Source: Roseibium sp. MMSF_3544
Lineage (GTDB): Bacteria; Pseudomonadota; Alphaproteobacteria; Rhizobiales; Stappiaceae
Direction of reading: 5' to 3'
NCBI RefSeq assembly: GCF_030732845.1
Contig: NZ_JASHKA010000029.1
Coordinates: forward strand, 1-59,364
DNA length: 59,364 bases
This document shows, piece after piece, positions 1-8,305 of this stretch. Under the pieces are notes generated by a model. It did not search any database. It had not been told where the DNA came from and was given only the letters and a program-made list of their open reading frames with translations. Position 1 is the stretch's first letter, and every line of letters begins with the position of its first letter. Both the position numbers and the translations under genes were made by a program.

Positions 1-23
1 AGTGAATCGATTGTAGCCCGAAC

Positions 24-48
24 GGTTCAAATCCTGCTCCCGCAACCA
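24..48 (+). other. 3' end of an initiator (fMet) tRNA gene, probable attachment-site remnant
   Basis: The stretch has the T-loop TTCAAAT followed by an acceptor 3' strand ending in CCCGCAACCA, which is what the 3' end of alphaproteobacterial tRNA-fMet looks like. Upstream of GG-TTCAAAT the similarity stops: the 5' half of the T stem does not pair with CCTGC, and the 23 bases before it hold no CAT anticodon arm. A working tRNA is therefore not present here. A 3' tRNA fragment of this kind is the usual scar of site-specific integration into a tRNA gene. The part of the element lying left of base 1 is outside the window, so this stays an inference. Confidence 0.5.
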
Positions 49-52
49 AAAC

Positions 53-78
53 AACCCGGCAACCAAGCCGGGTTTTTT
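53..78 (+). terminator. Rho-independent terminator behind the tRNA fragment
   Basis: AACCCGGC (53-60) pairs with GCCGGGTT (67-74) around a six-base loop, and a run of six T (73-78) follows. It sits five bases after the CCA end, as expected for the natural terminator of a tRNA gene. Confidence 0.8.
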
Positions 79-201
79 GCGTTGGGGGGTGTGAGATCTG
101 AAAGTTGTTAGGAATAAATAAGCTCACATGGCAGGTACTTCGTGACAGATTGGTCTGAGCGGTTTTCGCCCGGTCAAGGCCTGTTGCGTCAAACCCCACG
201 G

Positions 202-250
202 TTGACTGGGAAAAGTAAAAATACGTATCTTTAAATTGGAGTAGTCCAAT
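202..250 (+). promoter_or_regulatory. Candidate promoter and operator of the sugar-uptake operon
   Basis: The 280 bases between the terminator and the first gene hold no convincing gene. They contain TTGACT (202-207) and TATCTT (226-231), 18 bases apart, which fits a sigma-70 promoter. Directly downstream is the inverted repeat ATTGGA-GTAG-TCCAAT (235-250), placed where a repressor bound over the start site would block transcription. The regulator gene at 6313 is the obvious candidate to bind it. Seen by eye only. Confidence 0.4.
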
Positions 251-358
251 ATATGGTTAAAGGTTGCGACATATTGTCTTGTTGTCCGTCTAAAGTCTGA
301 CATTCTCCCCCTCAACGCGCCGGTAGATGACGCAGCCGGGGCGGCTTGGGAGGAGCAC

Positions 359-1645
359 ATGACACAAACCGTTATCCAGGGCGCCATGATTTGGGACGGT
401 GCTGCGGAAGCAGCCTTTCCAGGAACCGTGGTTGTCGAAGGCAATCGAATTGAAAAGGTGATCGAAGGCACGGATCTGCCATCCGGGCTGTCTGAGAACA
501 CGATCGACGGAACCGGCATGAGCCTTATGCCGGGCATGGTCGAAGGCCATTGTCATCCCAGTTTTACCGGCATTTCCGAGCCGCCTGAACTCGGCCAATT
601 GTGTCCGGAAGAGCACATGCTTCTCACGGCGCAAAACCTCAGGCTTTTGCTCAGTCACGGTTTTACGTCGATCTTCGAGGCTGCGTCGGCAAAACCGATG
701 CTCGGTGTGACGGCCCGGAACGCGATCGAGTCCGGTCTGATCGATGGTCCGCGCATGATGGCCGGCAGCCCTGAAGTTACGACGACGGCCGGTCTCGGCG
801 ATGAACGCAAGCGGCACATGTATCAGGAAAGCTTCGGGCTCGTTGCCGATGGACCGGATGAGATGCGGCGGGTTGCGCGCGAATGCGTCCGCGACGGTGT
901 CGATGTCATGAAGATCAATATTTCTGGTGACGAGTTCGTCAGCCACGCAAGGGCGGAGATCACGCCGACAGAAGACGAGGAACTTGCGGCATTCGTCAAG
1001 GTCGCGCACGCCTTCGACAAGATGGTGGCGGCACATGCCAGATCGTCACAAAGCGTGAAGATGGCTGTTCGGCACGGTGTCGACTGTATCTACCATTGTG
1101 ACTTTGCCGACGAAGAAGCGCTCGACATGCTCGAAGGCGCAAAGGACCGTATCTTCGTCGGTCCGGCCTTTGGTCTCGTTCACAACAGCACGCGGGAAGG
1201 CGATGTTGTCGGTCTGACCAAAGAGGTCGCCGAAAGCATGGGTCTTTTCAGAAAGTTCGAAGCGACCTGTGCGACCTATCACGAGATCCGCAAGCGCGGG
1301 GTTCGTGTCGTGGTCGGGGGCGACTACGGATTTTCCGTGACCCCGATGGGACAGAACGCCCGTGATATCGAGCATTTCGTCCGCTACTTCGGCTACTCGC
1401 CGGTCGAGGCGCTGCGCTGCGCGACAAAGGTCGGTGCGGAACTGATGGGGCGCAGCGATGAACTGGGTCAGGTTCGTGAGGGATACCTCGCCGATCTGTT
1501 GCTGGTTCGCGGGGATGTCGTCAGCGACGTGTCGCTGCTTCAAAAGCAAGACAACCTGGCAATGATCATGAAGGACGGTGTTGCCTGGAAGGATCCCCGT
1601 CACGGGAGTTTCCGTGCACAAGGCCTGATCCAGGCCGCGGAATAG
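359..1645 (+). CDS. Amidohydrolase family protein (imidazolonepropionase/prolidase-like)
   Basis: A cytoplasmic metal-dependent hydrolase of the amidohydrolase superfamily, 428 residues. The metal-site residues can be picked out: HxH at 64/66 in EGHCHPSF, a lysine at 185 (VMKINISG) that would be the carboxylated bridge, histidines at 226 and 246, and the catalytic aspartate at 322 (GGDYGF). The N- and C-terminal strands that form the small beta domain of the family are present. The start follows a strong GGGAGGAG ribosome site. It leads the operon with a sugar-type importer 46 bases downstream, so a role in opening a cyclic amide, lactone-like or amidated form of the imported compound is reasonable. 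The substrate cannot be told from sequence. Confidence 0.8.
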   Translation: MTQTVIQGAMIWDGAAEAAFPGTVVVEGNRIEKVIEGTDLPSGLSENTIDGTGMSLMPGMVEGHCHPSFTGISEPPELGQLCPEEHMLLTAQNLRLLLSHGFTSIFEAASAKPMLGVTARNAIESGLIDGPRMMAGSPEVTTTAGLGDERKRHMYQESFGLVADGPDEMRRVARECVRDGVDVMKINISGDEFVSHARAEITPTEDEELAAFVKVAHAFDKMVAAHARSSQSVKMAVRHGVDCIYHCDFADEEALDMLEGAKDRIFVGPAFGLVHNSTREGDVVGLTKEVAESMGLFRKFEATCATYHEIRKRGVRVVVGGDYGFSVTPMGQNARDIEHFVRYFGYSPVEALRCATKVGAELMGRSDELGQVREGYLADLLLVRGDVVSDVSLLQKQDNLAMIMKDGVAWKDPRHGSFRAQGLIQAAE

Positions 1646-1691
1646 ACCCTTCAAAATATCTGGTTTCACGAACGCATTAGGGAGGAGAAAA

Positions 1692-2819
1692 ATGCGTATC
1701 AGAACTCTTGTGGCTGCGGCCGCAACCCTTTGCCTGTCCGCAGGTGCCGCTGTTGCCGACTATGACGGTGTGCCGAGAACATTCCTTTGGAATCCTGGCT
1801 CGGTCGATATCTTCGACGCGGCGGAATTCAAGAAGGAAGGACCCTATGTCATCGGGTTTTCCAACGCATCAATTTCAAATCCATGGCGTGTTGCCATGCT
1901 GCACGGGATTGAAGCAGCGGCCGAACGCCACTCGGACAAGATCGAGCGTTTCATTATCACGGACGCCAATGACGATCCGTCCAAACAGGCGGCCGATGTC
2001 CAGGATCTGATCGCGCAAGGCGTGGACATTCTCCTGATCAGCCCGGCCACCGCCGAGGCCCTCGATCCGGCTGTCCGCCGCGCAAAGCGGCAGGGTATTC
2101 CAGTCGTCCTGGTCGACCGCCAGGTGACGTCCGACGAAAACTACATCACGTTCGTCACCGCCTCGGACCAGGCACTTGGCCGCATCTCGGCGCAGTGGCT
2201 TGCTGAAAAACTCGGCGGCAAGGGCAAAGTGGTCATGCTCGGTGGCCTGGCAGGTGCGTCGCCGGCTGAAAACCGGATCAAAGCTGCCCTGGAGGTCTTC
2301 AACCAGTTCCCCGAGATTGAGGTCCTGGAAACCCAATACACCTCCTGGTCGCCTGCAAACGGCAAGACGATCATGTCCGCACTCATCCAGAAATACGGTG
2401 ACGAGATCGCCGGCGTGTGGGCGGACAGCGGACTGCAGGGTTCCGGGTCGATCGAGGCATTCCTGGCAGCCGGATACGAGGCTGGAAAAATCCCGCCGCA
2501 CACGGGCGGCGACTTCAACGCCATGTATCAGCTTTCGGTTCAAAACGATGTTCCGATGATCGGCATTGATTATCCGCCGGCAATGGGTGCCAAGGGGTTC
2601 GAAGTGCTCTTCGACGTTCTTGACGGCAAGGGCATTCCGCGCCGCATCGAAGTCAACCAGCAGGTTGTTGTTTCGGAAGGCCATGAGACGCCGTCGGTCA
2701 AGGCCGATGTCTTTACCGCCGACTATGCGCTGATGGACAAGCCCGGCTCCGTGATCATGTCCTCCGGCGTTGGAGACGACTACGACCCGGCAACCTTCTC
2801 AGCAGACTATCCAAAATAA
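1692..2819 (+). CDS. Periplasmic binding protein of a ribose-type (CUT2) ABC importer
   Basis: A 375-residue RbsB-like (type 1 periplasmic fold) solute-binding protein. The first 22 residues form a clear signal peptide (MRIRTLVAAAATLCLS...AVA, cut before DYDG). The two lobes show the usual landmarks: IGFSNASISNPWR at the first strand, VDILLISPATAEAL, GIPVVLVDRQV, and HTGGDFNAMYQL and GIDYPPAMGAKGFEV in the second lobe. A strong GGGAGGAG ribosome site precedes the start. It delivers substrate to the ATPase and two permeases encoded next. Its mature part is clearly related to residues ~130-430 of the regulator at 6313, which suggests both bind the same ligand. Confidence 0.9.
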   Translation: MRIRTLVAAAATLCLSAGAAVADYDGVPRTFLWNPGSVDIFDAAEFKKEGPYVIGFSNASISNPWRVAMLHGIEAAAERHSDKIERFIITDANDDPSKQAADVQDLIAQGVDILLISPATAEALDPAVRRAKRQGIPVVLVDRQVTSDENYITFVTASDQALGRISAQWLAEKLGGKGKVVMLGGLAGASPAENRIKAALEVFNQFPEIEVLETQYTSWSPANGKTIMSALIQKYGDEIAGVWADSGLQGSGSIEAFLAAGYEAGKIPPHTGGDFNAMYQLSVQNDVPMIGIDYPPAMGAKGFEVLFDVLDGKGIPRRIEVNQQVVVSEGHETPSVKADVFTADYALMDKPGSVIMSSGVGDDYDPATFSADYPK

Positions 2820-2828
2820 AACCAAGTG

Positions 2829-2850
2829 CCGGGCGGCTTCTGCCGCCCGG
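2829..2850 (+). promoter_or_regulatory. Intercistronic stem-loop between binding protein and ATPase genes
   Basis: CCGGGCGGC (2829-2837) and GCCGCCCGG (2842-2850) form a perfect nine-pair stem with a four-base loop and no T run. Such hairpins often protect the binding-protein message from 3' decay or stop part of the transcripts, so that the binding protein is made in excess over the membrane parts. Confidence 0.6.
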
Positions 2851-2878
2851 TCAAACCGGAACCCGGGAGGAGCCAGCC

Positions 2879-4402
2879 ATGTCTGAGCCGGTATTGGCCG
2901 CGCGCGCCCTTTCAAAGTCGTTCGGTCCGAATGAGGTTTTGAAGGGAATTGAATTCGAGGTTCATTCCGGCGCATCCGTCGCGCTCTGCGGAGAGAACGG
3001 CGCCGGCAAATCGACCCTGATCAAGCTGCTGACAGGGTTGTATCATCCAACATCAGGGCACGTTGAATTCAACGGCAAGCAGGAGGACTGGTCCAGCCCG
3101 CGCGCAAGTCTTGAAGCCGGCATTGCCGTTGTCCACCAGGAGTTTTCGACGATCGGAGCATTGAGTGTCGCGGAGAACATCTTTCTTGATGCCGAACCGC
3201 TGACACGCCTCGGTCTCATCGACCGGAAGGCGCTTGTTGCACAGACCGAAGCTCTGCTGGAAAAGCTCGGTATCCATCTGGCGGCGCGATCTCTGGTTGA
3301 TGATCTGAGCGTTGCCGACAAGCAGATGGTCGAGATTGCCAAGGCTTTGCGCTCCGACGCAAAAGTGCTGATCCTGGACGAGCCGACGGCCGTCCTGTCG
3401 CAAAACGAAACCCGTCATCTTTTCAAGATCATCACTGAATTGCGGGCGAGCGGGCTTGGCATTGTCTATGTGTCCCACCGTCTCGACGAGATCTTCGAGA
3501 TCTGCACCGACATCACCGTCATCAAGGATGGCGTCGTGACCTCTCAGGGGCCGGTGTCCGGGTACACCCACGATTCCGTAATCGCAGCGATGGTGGGCCG
3601 CGAGCTTGGAAACCTGTTTCCGGAAAAACCGCTTGATCGGGAACCGGGCGAGCCGATGCTGGAGATCAAGGATCTGGTGGTCGAAGACACTCTGCCCCCT
3701 GTCAATTTCGAAGTTCGTGCCGGCGAAATCGTCGGTCTTGCAGGTCTTGTCGGGTCTGGCCGCACGGAACTCGCGCTTGCCATCTACGGCGCGAACACCG
3801 CAAGCGGGAAGGTGCTGATCGAAGGTGAGCCCCTGGATTATCGCTCCCCGTCCAACAGCATCGATGCCGGCATTCTCATGCTGACCGAAAGCCGCAAGGA
3901 TGATGGCCTCTTCCTCAACAGTTCGGTCGCGCGCAACTTTGCAGCCACCACGCCGGGGCACGGCGTCCACCCGGCGCGGGTGCCGATCGGTCACGAAGAG
4001 GCGCGCGCCAAGGTCATGAAAGAGCGTTTCGGAGTCGTGGTCGACAATGTCGGACTGCCGATTTCAGCCCTTTCGGGAGGTAATCAGCAGAAGGTGCTGA
4101 TCGCGCGGCTCCTTGAGAACCGGCCCAAGGTTCTGATCCTCGACGAACCGACGCGAGGGGTTGATGTCGGCGCAAAGTCCGAGATCTACAAGACACTGCG
4201 CCATCTGGCGGACGAGGGTATGGCAATTCTCGCAATTTCATCGGAACTTATTGAAATTGTTGGTCTTTGCGATCGAGTCTTCGTCATGCGGGATGGCGAG
4301 CTGGCCACAGAACTGACCTCCCAGGACATTACGGAAGAGGCGATCATGAGTGTCGCGGCTGCCGAAACACCGACCCACCACGGAGTAGCTTCCAATGGAT
4401 GA
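2879..4402 (+). CDS. Sugar ABC importer ATPase (RbsA/MglA type, two nucleotide-binding domains)
   Basis: The 507-residue double ATPase that powers the importer. In the first half Walker A is GENGAGKST (38-46), with Walker B in VLILDEPTAVLS. The second half has the weaker P-loop region (GLVGSGRTE) typical of this family, followed by SGGNQQKVLIARLL and VLILDEPTRGVDVG. Length and two-domain order match RbsA/XylG/MglA. The ribosome site GGGAGGAG is close to the ATG. The last eight bases overlap the next permease gene, so translation is coupled. Confidence 0.92.
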   Translation: MSEPVLAARALSKSFGPNEVLKGIEFEVHSGASVALCGENGAGKSTLIKLLTGLYHPTSGHVEFNGKQEDWSSPRASLEAGIAVVHQEFSTIGALSVAENIFLDAEPLTRLGLIDRKALVAQTEALLEKLGIHLAARSLVDDLSVADKQMVEIAKALRSDAKVLILDEPTAVLSQNETRHLFKIITELRASGLGIVYVSHRLDEIFEICTDITVIKDGVVTSQGPVSGYTHDSVIAAMVGRELGNLFPEKPLDREPGEPMLEIKDLVVEDTLPPVNFEVRAGEIVGLAGLVGSGRTELALAIYGANTASGKVLIEGEPLDYRSPSNSIDAGILMLTESRKDDGLFLNSSVARNFAATTPGHGVHPARVPIGHEEARAKVMKERFGVVVDNVGLPISALSGGNQQKVLIARLLENRPKVLILDEPTRGVDVGAKSEIYKTLRHLADEGMAILAISSELIEIVGLCDRVFVMRDGELATELTSQDITEEAIMSVAAAETPTHHGVASNG

Positions 4403-5339
4403 TGTAATCCGGATGACACGGGCACAGCCGGTCCACCTGGTTGTGCTTGCCCTTATCGGCCTCGTCGTTCTGGTCGGAATGTACTCCTCCGACCGGTTCG
4501 CCACGCCCCTCAATTTCGCCAACGTCCAGGACCAGATGGTTGCGCTTGCGCTTGTCGCCCTGGCGCAGACGATCGTTATTCTGTCAGGCGGCATCGATCT
4601 GTCCTATGCCGGTGCGCTCGGGTTGCTGACGGTGGTTTTTGCCTCGATCGCGGGTGAAGATCCCTCGACATTTGCGGCCGCAGTTGTTGCCGTCCTTGCA
4701 CTGGGAGCGTTCATCGGCGCAATCAACGGGGGCATCGTGACGTTCGTCGGCATCCATCCGCTGATTGTCACACTCGGCACGTCGACCATCCTTTCCGGGC
4801 TTGCCCTTCTGATCACACGCCAGCCGACGGGCTCGGTGCCGTTGTTCTTTGAAGATCTCGTCTATGGCCGCTTCGGGATGGTTCCCTACGGCACGATTTT
4901 CACGCTTGTGCTTTACCTGCTAGCAGGTTTCCTGCTCTGGAAGACCCGGTTCGGCCTGAGGGTGTACGCCATTGGCGACAACGAACAGGCGGCGTCGATT
5001 TCGGGTGTTCCCGTCAAGTCGACCAAGCTCATCGTTTATGCGCTTTCCGGCTTCCTTGCCGCCATTACCGCAATTTACATCTGCGGCCGGTTCGGTGTCG
5101 GTGATCCAAGGGCCGGGGTCGGGTTCGACCTGAAATCGATCACGCCGGTGATCGTCGGCGGCACGCTTCTGGCCGGTGGACGCGGCGGTGTCCTGGGAAC
5201 CTTGCTGGCAGTGATCGTGCTGGCTCTGCTCGCGAACGTGCTCAACTTCATGAACGTTTCCAGTTTCTACCAGTGGATCGCGGAAGGCCTGATCATCATC
5301 GCAGCGGTTTCCATCTTCGTCGGGAGAAAAAGCAAATGA
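4395..5339 (+). CDS. Sugar ABC importer permease (RbsC family), first subunit
   Basis: A 314-residue inner-membrane protein with about eight to ten hydrophobic helices and the family motif ILSGGIDLSYAGALG near residue 65, followed by AINGGIVTFVGIHPLIVTLGT. The start lies inside the ATPase gene's 3' end (ATGGATGA). It pairs with the second permease encoded immediately downstream (ATGA overlap). Having two different permease genes, as opposed to one RbsC homodimer, is common in alphaproteobacterial CUT2 importers. Confidence 0.9.
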   Translation: MDDVIRMTRAQPVHLVVLALIGLVVLVGMYSSDRFATPLNFANVQDQMVALALVALAQTIVILSGGIDLSYAGALGLLTVVFASIAGEDPSTFAAAVVAVLALGAFIGAINGGIVTFVGIHPLIVTLGTSTILSGLALLITRQPTGSVPLFFEDLVYGRFGMVPYGTIFTLVLYLLAGFLLWKTRFGLRVYAIGDNEQAASISGVPVKSTKLIVYALSGFLAAITAIYICGRFGVGDPRAGVGFDLKSITPVIVGGTLLAGGRGGVLGTLLAVIVLALLANVLNFMNVSSFYQWIAEGLIIIAAVSIFVGRKSK

Positions 5340-6295
5340 CGATGTCGGCGCTTTTCGGGAAAAACAGCGGTACGGTCCGTGCGCAGCAGAACCGTGAACT
5401 GCTCATGCTCACCGGGTTTCTCATCGTGATCTGGGCGATAACGACAGCGCTGTCGCCGCGCTTTTTGAGCCCCGCGAACCTGAGCGACATCCTGCTTCAG
5501 GCCGCGCCACTCGGATTTGTTGTCATCGGGCAGATGATCGTCATTATCGTCCGGGGGCTGGATCTGTCGGTTGCCTCGATCATGGCAACCGTGGCGGTGC
5601 TGTCGATCGGCCTGAACGACAACACGGGTGTGATCTTTGCCGTCGGTATTCTTCTGGGCGCTCTTATCGGTGCGATCAACGGCTACCTCGTGGCTTATCG
5701 CGGCGTGACGCCGTTTCTGGCAACGCTCGCCACGATGATCGTTCTACAGGGCGTGCGCTTCGCCTATACAGGCGGGGCGCCCGGCGGCACGCTGCCCGAC
5801 GCTTTCAGGTGGCTGGCAACCGGCAACATCTATGGCATTCCGGTGGCTCTGATCCTCCTCGGTGTCGTCGCCGTCGCCGCACACTGGCTGCTGGAATACA
5901 CCGTCTACGGGCGCCGGCTGAAGCTATACGGCGACAATCCGGATGCGGCTTACATGACCGGTGCACCGACCCGTCTGCTCGTGGTCAGTGCCTTCATGAT
6001 TTCCGGCATTCTGGCCGGTCTGGCGGGTCTTGTGCTGGTGGGATATGTCGGAATTGTCGACAACTGGACGGGACGCGGATATGAACTCGACAGTATCGCG
6101 GCGGCCGTTATCGGCGGCGCGGCCCTGTCGGGCGGCAAGGGCAGTGTCCCGGGCGTTCTCCTGGCAACCCTGGTGCTCGTGTCGCTTTTCAACATTGTTG
6201 TCATTCTGGGACTTTCGATCGAGTTGCAGCTTGTCATCAAGGGAAGTTTGATCGTGCTTGCAGCGGCGGTTTACATGCGGCGTTCGCGGCGTTGA
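5336..6295 (+). CDS. Sugar ABC importer permease (RbsC family), second subunit
   Basis: A 319-residue permease with the RbsC signature VIIVRGLDLSVASIMA, then AINGYLVAYRGVTPFLATLAT. The ATG at 5336 is chosen over the longer upstream frame because it forms the four-base ATGA overlap with the previous permease and gives the usual N terminus. With the ATPase and binding protein it completes a heteromeric importer. Confidence 0.9.
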   Translation: MTMSALFGKNSGTVRAQQNRELLMLTGFLIVIWAITTALSPRFLSPANLSDILLQAAPLGFVVIGQMIVIIVRGLDLSVASIMATVAVLSIGLNDNTGVIFAVGILLGALIGAINGYLVAYRGVTPFLATLATMIVLQGVRFAYTGGAPGGTLPDAFRWLATGNIYGIPVALILLGVVAVAAHWLLEYTVYGRRLKLYGDNPDAAYMTGAPTRLLVVSAFMISGILAGLAGLVLVGYVGIVDNWTGRGYELDSIAAAVIGGAALSGGKGSVPGVLLATLVLVSLFNIVVILGLSIELQLVIKGSLIVLAAAVYMRRSRR

Positions 6296-6312
6296 CAAGA
6301 AGGCTCTAGACT

Positions 6313-7674
6313 GTGCCGACAGGCGAAACACCCAGATCCAACCTTGTCCGCATTGCGCGGATCCTGGGGTGTTTCGACCAGGTGAACAGCCCGCGGCCCA
6401 CCCACGAGATCCTTCAGGATGTCGGCATGAACAGGTCGACCGGGTTCGGGCTTTTGCGGGCAATGACCCTTCGCGGCTGGCTTGAACGGGTGGACCACGG
6501 CTTGCTGCGCCTTGGCCCTAAGGCAGCCCAGCTTGCCTTTGTTCCGCTGGAAGCCACGGAAAACGCGGTGTTGCAGACCGCAGCGGCAGTGACGCCGGAG
6601 CGTGGTTCGGAAGAAGCGCATCTTGCCGTGACCGAGTGGGATGCGCGCCTGTTCGAAACGGTTTCGACATCGCAGTACAAACGCAATCCGCCATTCCGGA
6701 TCGGCTTCGCAAACGCGTCGTTGTCCAACGCTTGGCGCAGGGCGATGTTCGACAGCATGCGGTATGCGGAGCGTCTCCATGCGGACCGCATCGATGCTTT
6801 TCTGGTCCGTGAAGCCGGTGACGACGCGCACACCCAGATCGACCAGATCGACGAGTTGCTCGATTGTGATCTGGATATTCTTCTCGTCAGCACGACAAAT
6901 GTTCTGTCGCCGCTGCTCGACCGGAAACTCAAGGATGTTGCCGCGCGCGGTATTCCCATTGTGGCTGTCGACCGGCGCCCGCGCGATCATTCCTCGCTGG
7001 TTTCCTTCGTGACAGCATCCGACCGCCGCATCGGGCGCATAAGTGCGCTCTGGCTTGCGGAGCGCCTGAAAGGCGTCGGCCGGATCTGGATGTTGTCGGG
7101 CCTTGAAGGCACCAGTCCGGCGATCCGGCGTCAATCGGCGGCGTTCAACGGGTTCTCGGAATTCCCGGGCATTCAGGTCGAGGCGGTGACCTACACGGAC
7201 TGGACGGAAGCCGGCGGTTGGACTGCGGTGGAACGCCTGATCGACCAGGGGGCGGACGTTCCGGACGGGATCTGGTGCGATAGCGGTCTTCAGGGTGTCG
7301 GGTCGCTGAAATACTTTGTCGAAAACGAACTTGCCGTTCCTGTTCATACCGGCGGCGACCTGAACCAGATGTACAAACTTGCTCTCTATTACAAGGTTCC
7401 GTTCGTGGCACTGGACTATCCTGCGGCGATGGGCGCGCGGGCCGTTGAAGTCGCGCTCGACGTCCTGTCCGGCAAATCCGTCCCACGGCGCGTGGAGGTG
7501 CCCGTTCCCGTCGTGCTGCCACGCGGCATGGAGACAGCAAGCGTGCGTGCAGATGCCTGGGCGGAGCGCCATGTCGGCTGGGATCTGCCGGACACAGCGA
7601 TCCTGTCGCAGGGTCCAAGTTTGCGCGGAACACGGGTCGAGGCAGACAAGGGAGCAGGAACCCGTCATGGATAA
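6313..7674 (+). CDS. IclR-type DNA-binding domain fused to a sugar-binding-protein domain (regulator)
   Basis: A 453-residue protein starting with GTG, 17 bases after the permease stop. Residues ~1-75 look like the winged helix of IclR regulators (RIARILGCFDQVNSPRPTHEILQDVGMNRSTGFGLLRAM, then LERVDHGLLRLGPKA; shown in two parts here only as landmarks). Residues ~125-430 are a periplasmic-binding-protein fold without a signal peptide, closely following the importer's own binding protein: IGFANASLSNAWR, LDILLVSTTNVLSPL, FVTASDRRIGRISA, WCDSGLQGVGS, HTGGDLNQMYKLA, LDYPAAMGARAVEV. LacI regulators have this sensor fold but a different DNA-binding domain, and IclR regulators normally carry a GAF-like sensor, so the pairing is unusual. 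It most likely senses the imported compound in the cytoplasm and controls this operon. Confidence 0.8.
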   Translation: MPTGETPRSNLVRIARILGCFDQVNSPRPTHEILQDVGMNRSTGFGLLRAMTLRGWLERVDHGLLRLGPKAAQLAFVPLEATENAVLQTAAAVTPERGSEEAHLAVTEWDARLFETVSTSQYKRNPPFRIGFANASLSNAWRRAMFDSMRYAERLHADRIDAFLVREAGDDAHTQIDQIDELLDCDLDILLVSTTNVLSPLLDRKLKDVAARGIPIVAVDRRPRDHSSLVSFVTASDRRIGRISALWLAERLKGVGRIWMLSGLEGTSPAIRRQSAAFNGFSEFPGIQVEAVTYTDWTEAGGWTAVERLIDQGADVPDGIWCDSGLQGVGSLKYFVENELAVPVHTGGDLNQMYKLALYYKVPFVALDYPAAMGARAVEVALDVLSGKSVPRRVEVPVPVVLPRGMETASVRADAWAERHVGWDLPDTAILSQGPSLRGTRVEADKGAGTRHG

Positions 7675-8305
7675 GCACGGCAATTCCTACGACAAGGCGC
7701 TGGATGTCTTTGAGAAGCTTCTGGACGAGCCATTGCAGAAGGTGCTTTCGGGGCCTTTGCCGCTGGCGCGTGCCGTCGGACTTGCGACGACGTCAGGATA
7801 CAGAGCCGCTGCCATTGCGGAAAGCGAAGGTCTCTTGAGCCGTTCCACCGAAGGGGACTATTTGCGTGGCCCGTCCACGCGAACGATCGGACTGTCAGCG
7901 CTTGGCTTCGGGGAATTTGCGCTCGTGGCAGAACCGGTTCTCATCCAGTTGCGCCAGGCAACACGTCTAACGGCATTTCTGGCTGTTGCAGGAAATTCGC
8001 AGTGCATGATCGGGCCTCATTCGCGGGGCCGCGGTCTTACGTTTGCTGTCCCGCAGGCACAGTATTACCTGCCGTCTTTGCCGGTCTTGGACGATGAGCG
8101 GCTGGCTGAAATTTCGCTGTCCAATCGGCATGAAGCTGTCGCAGCGCAACGCGCGGCAATCGCGGCCGTGTCTGAACGAGAAGACCGTCAGTGTATCGTC
8201 GGCGTGTTGCTGCCGGGTCTTCACGAAGCAGCCACAGACGATCTGCGCGCGCATCTCCGCAAGGCCTCGGACCTTCTGCGCACACAATCGGAGAAACTCA
8301 CATGA
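7667..8305 (+). CDS. IclR-like protein with shortened effector domain
   Basis: A 212-residue protein beginning with ATG inside the end of the preceding regulator gene (eight-base overlap). The N terminus KALDVFEKLLDEP, the stretch ARAVGLATTSGYRAAAIAESEGLLSR and GDYLRGPSTRTIGLSALGF follow the outline of an IclR winged helix and linker, but the helix-turn-helix is degenerate. The remaining ~120 residues are shorter than a full IclR effector domain. It may be a co-regulator or a regulator that has lost part of its sensor. Translation is coupled to both neighbours. Assignment is tentative. Confidence 0.5.
   Translation: MDKHGNSYDKALDVFEKLLDEPLQKVLSGPLPLARAVGLATTSGYRAAAIAESEGLLSRSTEGDYLRGPSTRTIGLSALGFGEFALVAEPVLIQLRQATRLTAFLAVAGNSQCMIGPHSRGRGLTFAVPQAQYYLPSLPVLDDERLAEISLSNRHEAVAAQRAAIAAVSEREDRQCIVGVLLPGLHEAATDDLRAHLRKASDLLRTQSEKLT

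Noticed and set aside
1..48. A complete tRNA gene at the left edge
   Set aside because: Only the T loop and acceptor 3' strand are recognisable. The T stem does not pair on its 5' side and no anticodon arm precedes it.
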